A stretch of DNA of 48,802 nucleotides. Origin: Bacteroidales bacterium (GTDB lineage Bacteria; Bacteroidota; Bacteroidia; Bacteroidales; P3). The stretch is taken from contig JAFVCA010000039.1 in NCBI GenBank assembly GCA_017479705.1, positions 1 through 48,802 of the forward strand. The letters run 5' to 3'. The notes below the pieces were generated by a model that saw only the letters and a list, made by a program, of their open reading frames with translations, was not told the DNA's origin and ran no database searches. Positions 22,468 to 30,504 of this stretch are shown here, in pieces (positions within the stretch are counted from its first letter, which is position 1; each line of letters starts with the position of its first letter). The translations under genes were made by a program, and so were the position numbers.

Positions 22468-24009
22468 ATGAAAAAGTCATTAATAATCATTATTTCCATG
22501 CTCTTTTTCGGCATGGAAGCAGTGGCGCAGAGTACCGACACACTCTCCTGCGGCCGTCAGCGCAACTTCTACTACTCAAACGGATGGTATGACACTTGCG
22601 ATTGGTACCTAAATTCAAGAAAATGGTTATATGATTCTACATTAAATTGGCATCGCTGGCCTATGCCCATGTTCAATTGCAATACTGCTGAAGAGGTATA
22701 TGACAACACAATCCCATATTACGCCTATCAGCAACATACCTCATCCCCAGTAAAAGTAAAAGGGGTTTGGGCCATGGTATCAAATTGTGAGATATTCCCC
22801 GACCCTCCAGCTTATAACCACATGTGGCCACGTGGCGTTCTCGACAGCACAAAACTACCTGAATACATATATCTCTATACCAGGGACACCACTATCCCCA
22901 TCGGCAACACAAACTTTCTTACCCGCATCGCCACTGAACGATGGGACACCCTGAAGCCCAAAAAGATGTGTATCCAACGTTTTGCCAATGGAGACTCTGG
23001 CTATTTTTGGGGTACTCATCCTTTTGTCTACTGCGACCTGTACGAAATCCTTTTCGACACCGTCCTGACCGTTGAAGGTGAATTCTGGATTGCTGGTTCT
23101 TGCACGAATAACAAATATAACATGAGAAACAGGTGCTACGACCATCCACCCACGTTCTATCTCAGCTGGGGTGAACAAGGAGGTTGGTCCCCCGGCAATG
23201 CCCTTATGATGCAACACAATGGTCCCGACGGCCCCTGGCACGACAATTGGTTCAGGCAGGCAACTTTCGGTCCCTTTGGTGTCATTACTGACTACCAGTG
23301 GCTTGTCGAAGTATCTGTGAAGGACACCCTCCAGGGCTCCGCACTCTACACCGCCTTCTACCCCGACTCCACCACCCAGACCATCACCGCCGTCCCCAAT
23401 CGCGGCTACAAATTCTCCCGCTGGAACGACGGCAACACCGACAACCCACGCTCCATCTTCGTCACTCAGGACACTGCCTTCACCGCCCTCTTCGAACCCC
23501 GCAGCGTCTTCTCCGTCGAGGTCAACAGCAACTACTCCTTCTGCCGCACCACCGGCGACAGCATCTACTACGAGGGCGACAACGCCACCATCGCCGCCTA
23601 CTCACCCGTCGACAACTACCACTTCTCACACTGGAACGACAGCGTCACCGACAACCCCCGCACCATCATCGTCACGCAGGACACCGCCTTCACCGCCTTC
23701 TTCCTCCGCGAGCAGGACTCCCTCGGCATCCACTCCGCCCTCCCCGCCTCCGCCCTCTTCACCCTCACCCCCAACCCCTCCAATGGCGATGTCACCGTCA
23801 CCCTTGCTGAACCCCTCGGCACCGACGCCCTCCTCACCCTCCGCGACGCCTCCGGCCACGAAGTCCTCTCCCGCTCCCTCCCCCGCCACTCGTTCTCCCT
23901 CTCCCTCTCCCTCGCCAGCCTCCCCGCCGGCACCTACTTCGTCACCCTCACCACTCCCAGCACCTCCGCCACCCAAAAGCTCATCCTGACAGGCACTCCC
24001 CGCCAGTAA
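22468..24009 (+). CDS. T9SS cargo protein with two InlB-type repeats
   Basis: A 513-residue protein with signal peptide (1-20). Residues 21-280 are an unrecognised Trp/Tyr/Cys-rich passenger. Residues about 281-425 contain two InlB B-repeat-like units (GYKFSRWNDGNTDNPRSIFV, then TQDTAFTALF; and HFSHWNDSVTDNPRTIIVTQ, then DTAFTAFF). Residues about 430-513 are a T9SS type-A sorting domain (FTLTPNPSNGDVTVTL to QKLILTG). The DNA is mosaic: about 38% G+C in the passenger (22621-22680) but about 73% near the 3' end (23821-23880), the change falling near 23320 where the repeats begin. It is co-transcribed with the preceding exported protein. Confidence 0.85.
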   Translation: MKKSLIIIISMLFFGMEAVAQSTDTLSCGRQRNFYYSNGWYDTCDWYLNSRKWLYDSTLNWHRWPMPMFNCNTAEEVYDNTIPYYAYQQHTSSPVKVKGVWAMVSNCEIFPDPPAYNHMWPRGVLDSTKLPEYIYLYTRDTTIPIGNTNFLTRIATERWDTLKPKKMCIQRFANGDSGYFWGTHPFVYCDLYEILFDTVLTVEGEFWIAGSCTNNKYNMRNRCYDHPPTFYLSWGEQGGWSPGNALMMQHNGPDGPWHDNWFRQATFGPFGVITDYQWLVEVSVKDTLQGSALYTAFYPDSTTQTITAVPNRGYKFSRWNDGNTDNPRSIFVTQDTAFTALFEPRSVFSVEVNSNYSFCRTTGDSIYYEGDNATIAAYSPVDNYHFSHWNDSVTDNPRTIIVTQDTAFTAFFLREQDSLGIHSALPASALFTLTPNPSNGDVTVTLAEPLGTDALLTLRDASGHEVLSRSLPRHSFSLSLSLASLPAGTYFVTLTTPSTSATQKLILTGTPRQ

Positions 24010-24151
24010 GCGGAATACCCTGATAACGTGAGGATCCCCTGCTGCATCCATTAGCTGCGCGCTGCATGCCACTACCACGAAGGCACACCCCAGCTAATTG
24101 CCAGCAGGGGGTCCGCCCGTTTAACCCAAAGCGGTCATTGGATTGTACCTG
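24010..24151. other. Intergenic, no recognised signal
   Basis: Between the T9SS cargo stop and the repeat copy at 24152. No clear intrinsic terminator was seen directly after the stop. Confidence 0.4.
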
Positions 24152-24253
24152 AAGCGGGTTCTATAAATGGATTAAGAGAAATCCCCTACGGGGAATGGGG
24201 TTTGGTATTCACGGCATTTCTACTGAGAGGAAAGCCCTGACGGGCTATTTTTG
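24152..24253 (+). repeat. Two-hairpin intergenic repeat, copy 2 (102 bp)
   Basis: Differs from 5341-5442 at a single position. Same orientation, 18.8 kb apart, with unrelated flanks, which indicates recent dispersal or active homogenisation. Confidence 0.9.
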
Positions 24254-24309
24254 CCCCCTACGTAGAAATCTCCTACGTTGAAATTCCCCATCCATCAATT
24301 TGATATGCC

Positions 24310-24393
24310 ATTAAGCGAAAGTCCCTACGGGACAAGGCCCAATGCAGGTATCTGGCTCACCCACCCACTACTCCGTAGGAGTTTACACTTAAT
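24310..24393 (-). repeat. Further member of the hairpin repeat family
   Basis: Outer complementary ends (ATTAAGCGAAA at 24310-24320, TTTACACTTAAT at 24382-24393) enclose hairpins GTCCC-TAC-GGGAC (24321-24333) and ACTCC-GTA-GGAGT (24370-24382). On the minus strand the order and spacing resemble 5341-5442, but the sequence is strongly diverged. Two tandem copies of CCTACGT-GAAAT lie just upstream (24257-24285). Confidence 0.5.
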
Positions 24394-24608
24394 AGCCAAC
24401 ATAACAGCTCCCCTTATTTATATTCCGCTTTTCTATTGACCGATTTGGGTTTAATGGCCTACTTGGGGAGGAGCGTCTTTCTTGCCTCGGTCCTTGCAGG
24501 GCGGAGGCAGTCCATTTGCCGCTTCATTTGCCCAACGTAGAAGGGAAAAATGTAAGAGAAATGAAGTCTAAATGGGTGAAAAGGAGCCGCTGTAGGGCGG
24601 CAGACGAA

Positions 24609-24635
24609 GGAGCCAGCCCCGCAGGGGCTGGCTCC
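24609..24635 (-). terminator. Strong hairpin downstream of the fibronectin-type T9SS gene
   Basis: A perfect 12-bp stem (24609-24620 with 24624-24635) with loop GCA, 30 nt past the stop of the minus-strand gene. There is no T-run on either side, so it may stabilise the 3' end or act as a Rho-independent pause rather than a classical terminator. Confidence 0.5.
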
Positions 24636-24664
24636 TAAAGGATTGTGGGTCGCAGGGGTGCGGC

Positions 24665-26971
24665 CTACTTGCTGACAATCTTGCAGGTGGAGGTGCCTGA
24701 GGGGGCGACGGCCTGCAGCAGGAAGACGCCGCGCGAGGGAAGCTGGAGGAGGACGGGAGCGCCGTCAGTGCGGCAGGTGTGCAGCTTGCGGCCGTCGAGG
24801 CTGAAGAGGGTGAGCTCGGCGCACTGGCCGTCGGCAAGGGTGACCATGCACTGGCCGTCGGCGGGGTTGGGGCTGACGGTGAGTGCGGCGGCCCCGACAG
24901 TGTTGATGGCTACGGGCAGGTCAGCGGTGGTGAAGGGTATCCAGACGGCATCGCCGTAATTGTCCTCGCCGCAGAGGGCGAAGACTTTGACATAGTACTG
25001 AGTGCTGGGGCGGAGGGGAGGCATGTCGAAATAGGGGGCATCGACATAGTGGACAGAGCCACCTAAGGGTGAGACTTGGCCGGGGATGCCGTATTCGACG
25101 GACCATTGTTGGGAATTGGAATTGTCGATCCAAGTGACGCGGTAGCCCGCTACGAGGCCGTCCGGGGTGAAGGTGAGGGAGTCGGACCGGACGGTGAGGG
25201 AGTCGACCAAAGCGCAGTGGGTGAGGAGCTGCTGGACAGGACTCCACTCGCCATAGACGCTGTCGTTGCACACGGAGCGGACATAGAAGTCGTACCAGGT
25301 GTTGGGTTGCAGTTCCTCGGCCAAAAGGCTACTGAGGTTGAGCGAAGTGATATTGGAGGTAAAGAGGGTGCCGCTGCCGTGGGCGAAGCCTTGGGGGCCG
25401 TACTCAATCTCCCAATGGTCGGGGTTGGAGCTGCCCTGCCAGCTGAGCTCGCTCCAGGGGAAGCCGTCGATAGCGACCTCCTCGATTTCAATCCAGAGGA
25501 TAGAGGCACAGGTGTCCGGGAGGGTGCGGAAAGAGAGGGATGCCCAATCGCCATGGACGCTGTCGGAGCAACGGGTGCGCAGACGGACATCGTAGAGGGT
25601 GTTGGGGTCGAGGCCGTAGAGTGTGGCCGAGTCGGCAACCGGCTGGATGGCGATGCCACTGCCGTGGACAAAGCCCGCAGGGCCGTATTCGAGTTCGTAG
25701 CCTGCCACGGCACCTGTTGTGGACCAGGTGAGATGGGCCTCGTGGATGGCCGGGAGTGCGACGAGGTTCAGGATGCGTGAGCAGGTGTCGGGGAGTGTGG
25801 TGAAGGAGAGGGAGGCCCAATTGCCGTAGATGCTGTCGGAGCAGCGTGTGCGGACGTAGGCGGTGTAGGCGGTGTTGGGGGTGAGGGTGGTGAGGGTGAC
25901 GGTGTTGTTGGTGAGTGTGAGGAGTGTGCCGCTGCCGTGGGCGAATCCCGCAGGGCCGTATTCCAGTTCGTAGCCCGCCACGGGTGCCGTGGCGCTCCAG
26001 TTGAGGACGGCCTCATGGATAGCTGGCAGGGAGGCGAGGGAGGCGAGGGAGGCGCAGGTGTCCGGCGTGGCGGGCGGGACGGAGTCGTGCCAGAGAACGA
26101 GGTTGTCGACACAGAGGTAGGAGCCCTGCTGCATGTGCTCGCCAGCGGAGGAGAGTATGAGGACGATGAGGGAGTCCGGAGCCTGCTCGGGGAAGGAGGG
26201 CTGGAGCTGATGGAGGGAGACGTAGTCGACGGTGAAGGGGGTGTAGTTGGCCATGTCGGTGAGGGCGATGTTGGCGCCGCCGCCCACCACATCGCGCTGG
26301 TGGGTGAGGGTGTTGTAGTGGGTGCCGAGGAGGAGGACGGCACCATTGTCGCCCGAGGTGGCGGAGTGGTACTTGTAGCTACCCGTCAGGCGGGAGGGTT
26401 GGAAGCCGCTGAGGGCTATGCCGCCGGAGACGAGCTCGTTGACATCCATCAATGCCAAGGAGGCAAGGAGGTCCTCGACGCTGTCCATGTTGGAGAGGAG
26501 GTTGGTGGCTATGGGGATGAAGACATCGAGGTCCACGGCTCCGGTGGAGAGGACGGAGGGGAAGACGGTCTGTGTGAGCATGGAGTCGAGGAAGTTCTCC
26601 GCTAAGCTGTAGATGTTGGGGTTGACGAGGTCGGAGAGCATAAAGGTGTGGAGCTTGACAGCCTTGGCGCTGTCCGGCACGGAGCCAGCCTCGCGGGAGA
26701 CCTTGACCAACGGGAGGGTAGTGTTGAGATTGACGTTAAGACCGAAGAGGGAGATGGTCTCGTTGACGGGGTAGGCTAAGTGGTCCCACCCTGTGGGGGT
26801 CGAGAAGGTATCGTAGACAGGCAGACTGAGCCCCATGAGGGAGACGGAATAGCCCGCATGGGAGGTCCACTGCTCAAAACTGCCGTGGGGCACGCGCATG
26901 GAGGTCTGGGCACTGAGGGTGCCGCCAAGGAGCAGCAGCCCAAGGAGGAGGGAAAGGATTCTTTTTTTCAT
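24665..26971 (-). CDS. T9SS cargo protein with fibronectin type III modules
   Basis: A 768-residue protein with signal peptide (MKKRILSLLLGLLLLGGTLS, then AQ). The N-terminal 300 residues (VPHGSFEQWTSHAGYSV, later PTGWDHLAYPVNE and SGDNGAVLLLGTHYN) resemble the PCMD-type carbohydrate-related domain of Bacteroidetes secreted proteins; this assignment is tentative. Four fibronectin-like modules follow, with the recurring AGYELEYGPAGFAHGSGT and YVRTRCSDSIYGNWASLSF motifs, then a T9SS sorting domain (LTVSPNPADGQCMVTL to CKIVSK). It is the last gene of the lpxK-cutC-transglutaminase operon, 47 bp after the preceding gene. Probably a surface-attached adhesin or glycan-binding protein. Confidence 0.85.
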   Translation of the reverse strand: MKKRILSLLLGLLLLGGTLSAQTSMRVPHGSFEQWTSHAGYSVSLMGLSLPVYDTFSTPTGWDHLAYPVNETISLFGLNVNLNTTLPLVKVSREAGSVPDSAKAVKLHTFMLSDLVNPNIYSLAENFLDSMLTQTVFPSVLSTGAVDLDVFIPIATNLLSNMDSVEDLLASLALMDVNELVSGGIALSGFQPSRLTGSYKYHSATSGDNGAVLLLGTHYNTLTHQRDVVGGGANIALTDMANYTPFTVDYVSLHQLQPSFPEQAPDSLIVLILSSAGEHMQQGSYLCVDNLVLWHDSVPPATPDTCASLASLASLPAIHEAVLNWSATAPVAGYELEYGPAGFAHGSGTLLTLTNNTVTLTTLTPNTAYTAYVRTRCSDSIYGNWASLSFTTLPDTCSRILNLVALPAIHEAHLTWSTTGAVAGYELEYGPAGFVHGSGIAIQPVADSATLYGLDPNTLYDVRLRTRCSDSVHGDWASLSFRTLPDTCASILWIEIEEVAIDGFPWSELSWQGSSNPDHWEIEYGPQGFAHGSGTLFTSNITSLNLSSLLAEELQPNTWYDFYVRSVCNDSVYGEWSPVQQLLTHCALVDSLTVRSDSLTFTPDGLVAGYRVTWIDNSNSQQWSVEYGIPGQVSPLGGSVHYVDAPYFDMPPLRPSTQYYVKVFALCGEDNYGDAVWIPFTTADLPVAINTVGAAALTVSPNPADGQCMVTLADGQCAELTLFSLDGRKLHTCRTDGAPVLLQLPSRGVFLLQAVAPSGTSTCKIVSK

Positions 26972-27018
26972 GATATCGATGTTTTAATGGTTGATAGTTG
27001 ATGATGGATTGGCGCGGG

Positions 27019-29823
27019 TCACGGACGGCAATGCTTGAGGAGCTGCTCGGCAAGGCCGATGCTGTAGCCATGGCTGTGGAAAAGGATGTGGCCTTGAGCA
27101 TCGACGACGGCCACGAGGGGGTACTCGTAGTCGGCGAGGTGGAGGGCCTGAGCGAGGGTCTGCTCAGCGGGGAGCATCTGTCCGGAGGCGAGGCCCACGA
27201 CGGTGGCCCTGGGCAGGAGCTGGAGGTCGCGGTTGTCGGCATCGGTGGTGGTGACGAAGGTGCGGCCGCCCCATTGGCGGAAGGCCTCGGCTTGCTGCGT
27301 CATCTCCTTGACCAGGTGCTTGGCGGGTTCGCGGTGGGGTCCGAGGAAGGCAAGGATGCAGGTGCCTTTGTCAGCAAGGGCAGCGAGGGAGAGCGCGTCA
27401 GTGAGCTGGATGGAGGGGCTGACGGAGGCGGAGGAGGCGGAGGAGCGTTCCACCAAGGGGCGGAGGACGATGGGGAGGGAGAGGTGCTGGCCGGGCTGGA
27501 TGGAGAAGAACTGGAGACGGCTGAGGACGGTGCCGTCGGGGTAGCGGGTGCCGGTGGAGAGGCAGTAGGTGCCGGGCTCGACGGGGAGGGTGGCGGGGAA
27601 GGAGGCCATGCGGGGGTCGTCCTCGAAGTCGAAAGTGCGGAAGTCGCCGTTTTCGAGCTTTTGGAGGGTGAAGTGGGGGTAGTAGATGGGGGTGGCGGGG
27701 TCCTTGCCTTGGTAGGTTAGGGTTAGGTGGGAGGTTGGGGTTTTCGGAGTACTCGGAGTTTTCGGAGTACTCGGATTATTCTGAGTACTCGGAGTACTCT
27801 GATTACTCTGATTATTCTGATTGTTCTGGTTGGTTAGGGTGGTTTTTTGCCAGGTGTTTTCTTGCCAGGTGTAGAGGGTGGCTGTGGCGTTGTCGAGGTA
27901 GGCTGGGATGCCGGCGGCGCGGCAGACGGCTACGAAGAAGATGTCGCGGCTGTGGGGGTCGGCATGGCGCAGGCGGTAGACGCCTGTGGGCGAGATGGGG
28001 CAGTTGTAGTAGTTGCCGGTGTCGTCAACGGCAATGCTGTCGAGGGTCCAGGAGCGTATCTGGTCGGCGGTCATGCCTTTGAAGGCTGCAAGCTCTTTGC
28101 GGTAGGGGCGCACCAGCTCGTTGCTGATGCGGGCTGGGAGGATGCCTTTCTTGTAGACGTCGTAGGTGTAGGGACGGTTCGTGGCGGTGCCTTTGACGTG
28201 GTCCAGCCAGTCGAACCCGGTTTCGTGGGCTATCAGCACCTCGGCGGTGATGTCGCGGAGATCCTTGTCGGAGTAGGACTTGAGATAGTCGTAGATGTGT
28301 TCGCCACTGCGGTATTGGGCTGGCCAGTGCTCAAAGAACTTGCAAATCTCGGCGTAGTTGCCTTCGGATTTTTGGATGATTTCCCACACCTGCTCGTCGG
28401 AGAAGAGGCTGGGGTTCCAGAGCCAGTCCTTGGGGAGGAAGGACTTGAAGTTGTCGTGGGTGGGGAAGGTGGCGGTGTAGGCGTTGCGGAGGGAGTCCTC
28501 GTAGGCTAAACGGCGGGCGTTGGCGGCGGTTTCCTGGTCGGTGGCAGTGGCTTTGGGATTGCCTGGGGCTGGGGGGACTATATCTAATAGGACTACTTTT
28601 TCGGAGTACTCGGAGTTTTCGGAATACTCGGAGTTTTCGGAGTACTCGGAATATTCGGAGTACTCGGAGTTTTCTGGGAGGGTTAGGGTTATAGTGCTGT
28701 CTTTTCTTACGTCGAGTTTGCTGAAGGTGTAGCGGTGGCCGTCGGTGGCCCAGACGAGGATGTCGCCGAGGCCGGTGGTGAGGGCGGCCTGGCCGTGGGC
28801 GTCGGCCTGGTAGGTGGCGAGGGTGTAGTATTCGGCGTAGTTGTACATCTTGAACTTGATGTCGGCACCCGGCAGGGGATTACCCTGGGGGTCGGTGACG
28901 GTGACGGTGACACGGCGCGTGGGTGCGTAGTGGCTGAGGAGGTTGAGCTCACTGTAGAGGGCAGTCTGGCGGACCACCTCTTCGTCGCCACGGTAGCGGC
29001 CAAAGGCCTTGGAATGGACCATGAGGCAGCGAGTGGAGGGGACGGAGAACCAGCCCATGTTGAGACGGGGGTCGGGTTCGCAAGCACCGAGAAACATCCA
29101 CTGGCCACCCTTGCCAGTGGAGTCGGCAATCCAGACCTCGACCCAGGCATGGTTGTCGTCGCAGTGGGCCCAGCGGGGTGTGTAACACTGGCGTGCGGGG
29201 ATGCCCACGGAGCGCAGGGCGGTGACGGCAAAGGTGCTCTCCTCACCGCAGCGGCCGAGGGAGGTGCGCATGGTGGCGAGGGGCGCGGAGGTGCGGGAGT
29301 CGGCAGCGCGGTAGGCTACATGCTCGTGGCACCAGTGGTTGACCTCGAGGGCGGCATCGTACATGGAGAGGCCGCGGACACGGTCGCGGAGCTGGCGGAA
29401 CATGAACTGGCGTGCGGTGTCGAGGTTCTCGTTGTTGACACGGTAGACGAGGACGAAATGGCGGAAGAGATCCTCCGGCACCGTGCGCCCCCACGGCATG
29501 GTGTCGCGGGCGGCGAAGGCGTAGCGCACCTGGTTGAGGAAGAAGGCCGGGGAGTAGTCGGCCAGGTCGCTATAGGGCATGTAGGCATAGAGGAACTGCA
29601 TGGCCTCGCGCTCGGCGGGTGCGAGGTTGTCTAAGAAAGCGAGCTGTGAGCCCACGGAGGCGAAGAGGTCCATGCGGGTGGCGAAATCGGACTGTACCTG
29701 CTGGCGATAGGCAGCATCGGTGATGAAATGGGGGTCGCGGCAACAGGCGGAGAAAAGAAGGAGAGCCAGCAGCGACAGGAGCGCGAAGCGTGTCGGCAAG
29801 GCGGAGGGGCGATGTGTGTTCAT
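27019..29823 (-). CDS. Transglutaminase-like lipoprotein with two low-complexity inserts
   Basis: A 934-residue predicted lipoprotein (lipobox LFSAC, Cys27). The transglutaminase-like core has Cys190 in GRCGEES, His about 225 in DDNHAW and Asp about 235 in WIADSTG, the papain-like triad of the family, which includes peptidases as well as crosslinkers. A carboxypeptidase-regulatory-like beta domain (VTVTDPQGNPLPGADIKFK) and a C-terminal region with a thioredoxin-like feel (ADKGTCILAFLGPHREPAKH) follow. Two inserts, Ser-Glu-Tyr repeats (about residues 383-408) and Asn/Gln/Ser/Thr/Pro repeats (about 663-693), are encoded by the same 9-bp DNA unit in different frames. The start overlaps the cutC stop (ATGA). 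Confidence 0.85.
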   Translation of the reverse strand: MNTHRPSALPTRFALLSLLALLLFSACCRDPHFITDAAYRQQVQSDFATRMDLFASVGSQLAFLDNLAPAEREAMQFLYAYMPYSDLADYSPAFFLNQVRYAFAARDTMPWGRTVPEDLFRHFVLVYRVNNENLDTARQFMFRQLRDRVRGLSMYDAALEVNHWCHEHVAYRAADSRTSAPLATMRTSLGRCGEESTFAVTALRSVGIPARQCYTPRWAHCDDNHAWVEVWIADSTGKGGQWMFLGACEPDPRLNMGWFSVPSTRCLMVHSKAFGRYRGDEEVVRQTALYSELNLLSHYAPTRRVTVTVTDPQGNPLPGADIKFKMYNYAEYYTLATYQADAHGQAALTTGLGDILVWATDGHRYTFSKLDVRKDSTITLTLPENSEYSEYSEYSENSEYSENSEYSEKVVLLDIVPPAPGNPKATATDQETAANARRLAYEDSLRNAYTATFPTHDNFKSFLPKDWLWNPSLFSDEQVWEIIQKSEGNYAEICKFFEHWPAQYRSGEHIYDYLKSYSDKDLRDITAEVLIAHETGFDWLDHVKGTATNRPYTYDVYKKGILPARISNELVRPYRKELAAFKGMTADQIRSWTLDSIAVDDTGNYYNCPISPTGVYRLRHADPHSRDIFFVAVCRAAGIPAYLDNATATLYTWQENTWQKTTLTNQNNQNNQSNQSTPSTQNNPSTPKTPSTPKTPTSHLTLTYQGKDPATPIYYPHFTLQKLENGDFRTFDFEDDPRMASFPATLPVEPGTYCLSTGTRYPDGTVLSRLQFFSIQPGQHLSLPIVLRPLVERSSASSASVSPSIQLTDALSLAALADKGTCILAFLGPHREPAKHLVKEMTQQAEAFRQWGGRTFVTTTDADNRDLQLLPRATVVGLASGQMLPAEQTLAQALHLADYEYPLVAVVDAQGHILFHSHGYSIGLAEQLLKHCRP
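27744..27833 (-). repeat. 9-bp tandem repeat, array 2 (10 units)
   Basis: Ten degenerate 9-bp units of the type TCGGAGTAC (plus strand) within the transglutaminase-like lipoprotein gene. Translated as Thr-Pro-Ser/Lys and Asn-Gln-Ser units. The frame differs by one base from array 1 at 28601-28672. GAGTACTC within the array is palindromic. Confidence 0.9.
28601..28672 (-). repeat. 9-bp tandem repeat, array 1 (8 units)
   Basis: Eight 9-bp units (TCGGAGTAC, TCGGAGTTT, TCGGAATAC, TCGGAATAT) translated on the minus strand as Ser-Glu-Tyr or Ser-Glu-Asn. Same DNA unit as array 2 but in another reading frame. Any change by whole units keeps the frame. Confidence 0.92.
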
Positions 29824-30500
29824 AAGGATACGGATTTTATTAATTGCTTGACGGTTTCGGTATCGGTTTGGACGGAGCCATCGGGCAGGGTGGACTTGCA
29901 GGAGCCGTGGATTTCGGCCACGCCGGTTTCGCGCACTATGCGGGCGGCATTGGCGGGGGTGACTCCGGCACCGGCGAGGATGGCGATGCGGCCACGGGCA
30001 GCAGCCTGCAAGGCGCGGAGCGTGGGGATGCCCTGCTCAGCCGAAGGGGAGCAGCCGGAGGTGAGGATGCGGTGGCAGCCGGAGGCGATGACCTCGTTGA
30101 GGGCCAGGAGGGGGTCGCACATGACCTCGTCGAAGGCACGGTGGAACGTGACCTGCATGGGAGCGGCGAGCTGGACCACCTGGCGGGTGCGAAGGGTGTC
30201 GACAAGGCCGTCGGGGGTGAGGAAACCGACAACAACGGCATGGGCACCAAGGGAGCGGCAGTGCTCCACATCGCGGCAGAGCTGCTGGAACTCGGCAGGA
30301 GAGTAGCAGAAGTCGCCCTCGCGGGGACGCACCAAGACATGGGTGCGGAGGTGGAGGGTGTGGAGGCAATAATCAATGTCGTCCGCCGAGGGGGTGAGGC
30401 CACCCACATCGAGCCGACGGCAGAGCTCTATGCGCTGGGCTCCGCCCGCAAGGGCGTTGGCAGCAGACTGGCGCGAATTGGCACAAATCTCTACTATCAT
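29820..30500 (-). CDS. cutC: CutC family protein
   Basis: A 226-residue TIM-barrel protein of the CutC family, historically linked to copper homeostasis; the biochemical role is unsettled. Signature segments are present: EICANSRQSAANALAGGAQR then IELC at the N-terminus, VLVRPREGDFCYS, QVTFHRAFDEV, RILTSGCSPSA and ILAGAGVTPANA. Full length. It is encoded 4 bp downstream of lpxK and overlaps the next gene by 4 bp, so it lies in the middle of a tightly coupled operon. Confidence 0.94.
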   Translation of the reverse strand: MIVEICANSRQSAANALAGGAQRIELCRRLDVGGLTPSADDIDYCLHTLHLRTHVLVRPREGDFCYSPAEFQQLCRDVEHCRSLGAHAVVVGFLTPDGLVDTLRTRQVVQLAAPMQVTFHRAFDEVMCDPLLALNEVIASGCHRILTSGCSPSAEQGIPTLRALQAAARGRIAILAGAGVTPANAARIVRETGVAEIHGSCKSTLPDGSVQTDTETVKQLIKSVSL

Positions 30501-30504
30501 GGTT

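Noticed and set aside
24254-24290. CRISPR-like direct repeat CCTACGT-GAAAT
   Set aside because: Only two short copies without spacers of regular length and no cas genes; better explained by the hairpin repeat family.
27735-28082. Plus-strand frame beginning with Ser-Glu-Tyr/Phe/Asp repeats
   Set aside because: It arises from the near-palindromic 9-bp array inside the transglutaminase-like gene; the rest of the frame is low-complexity Arg/Gly/Cys.
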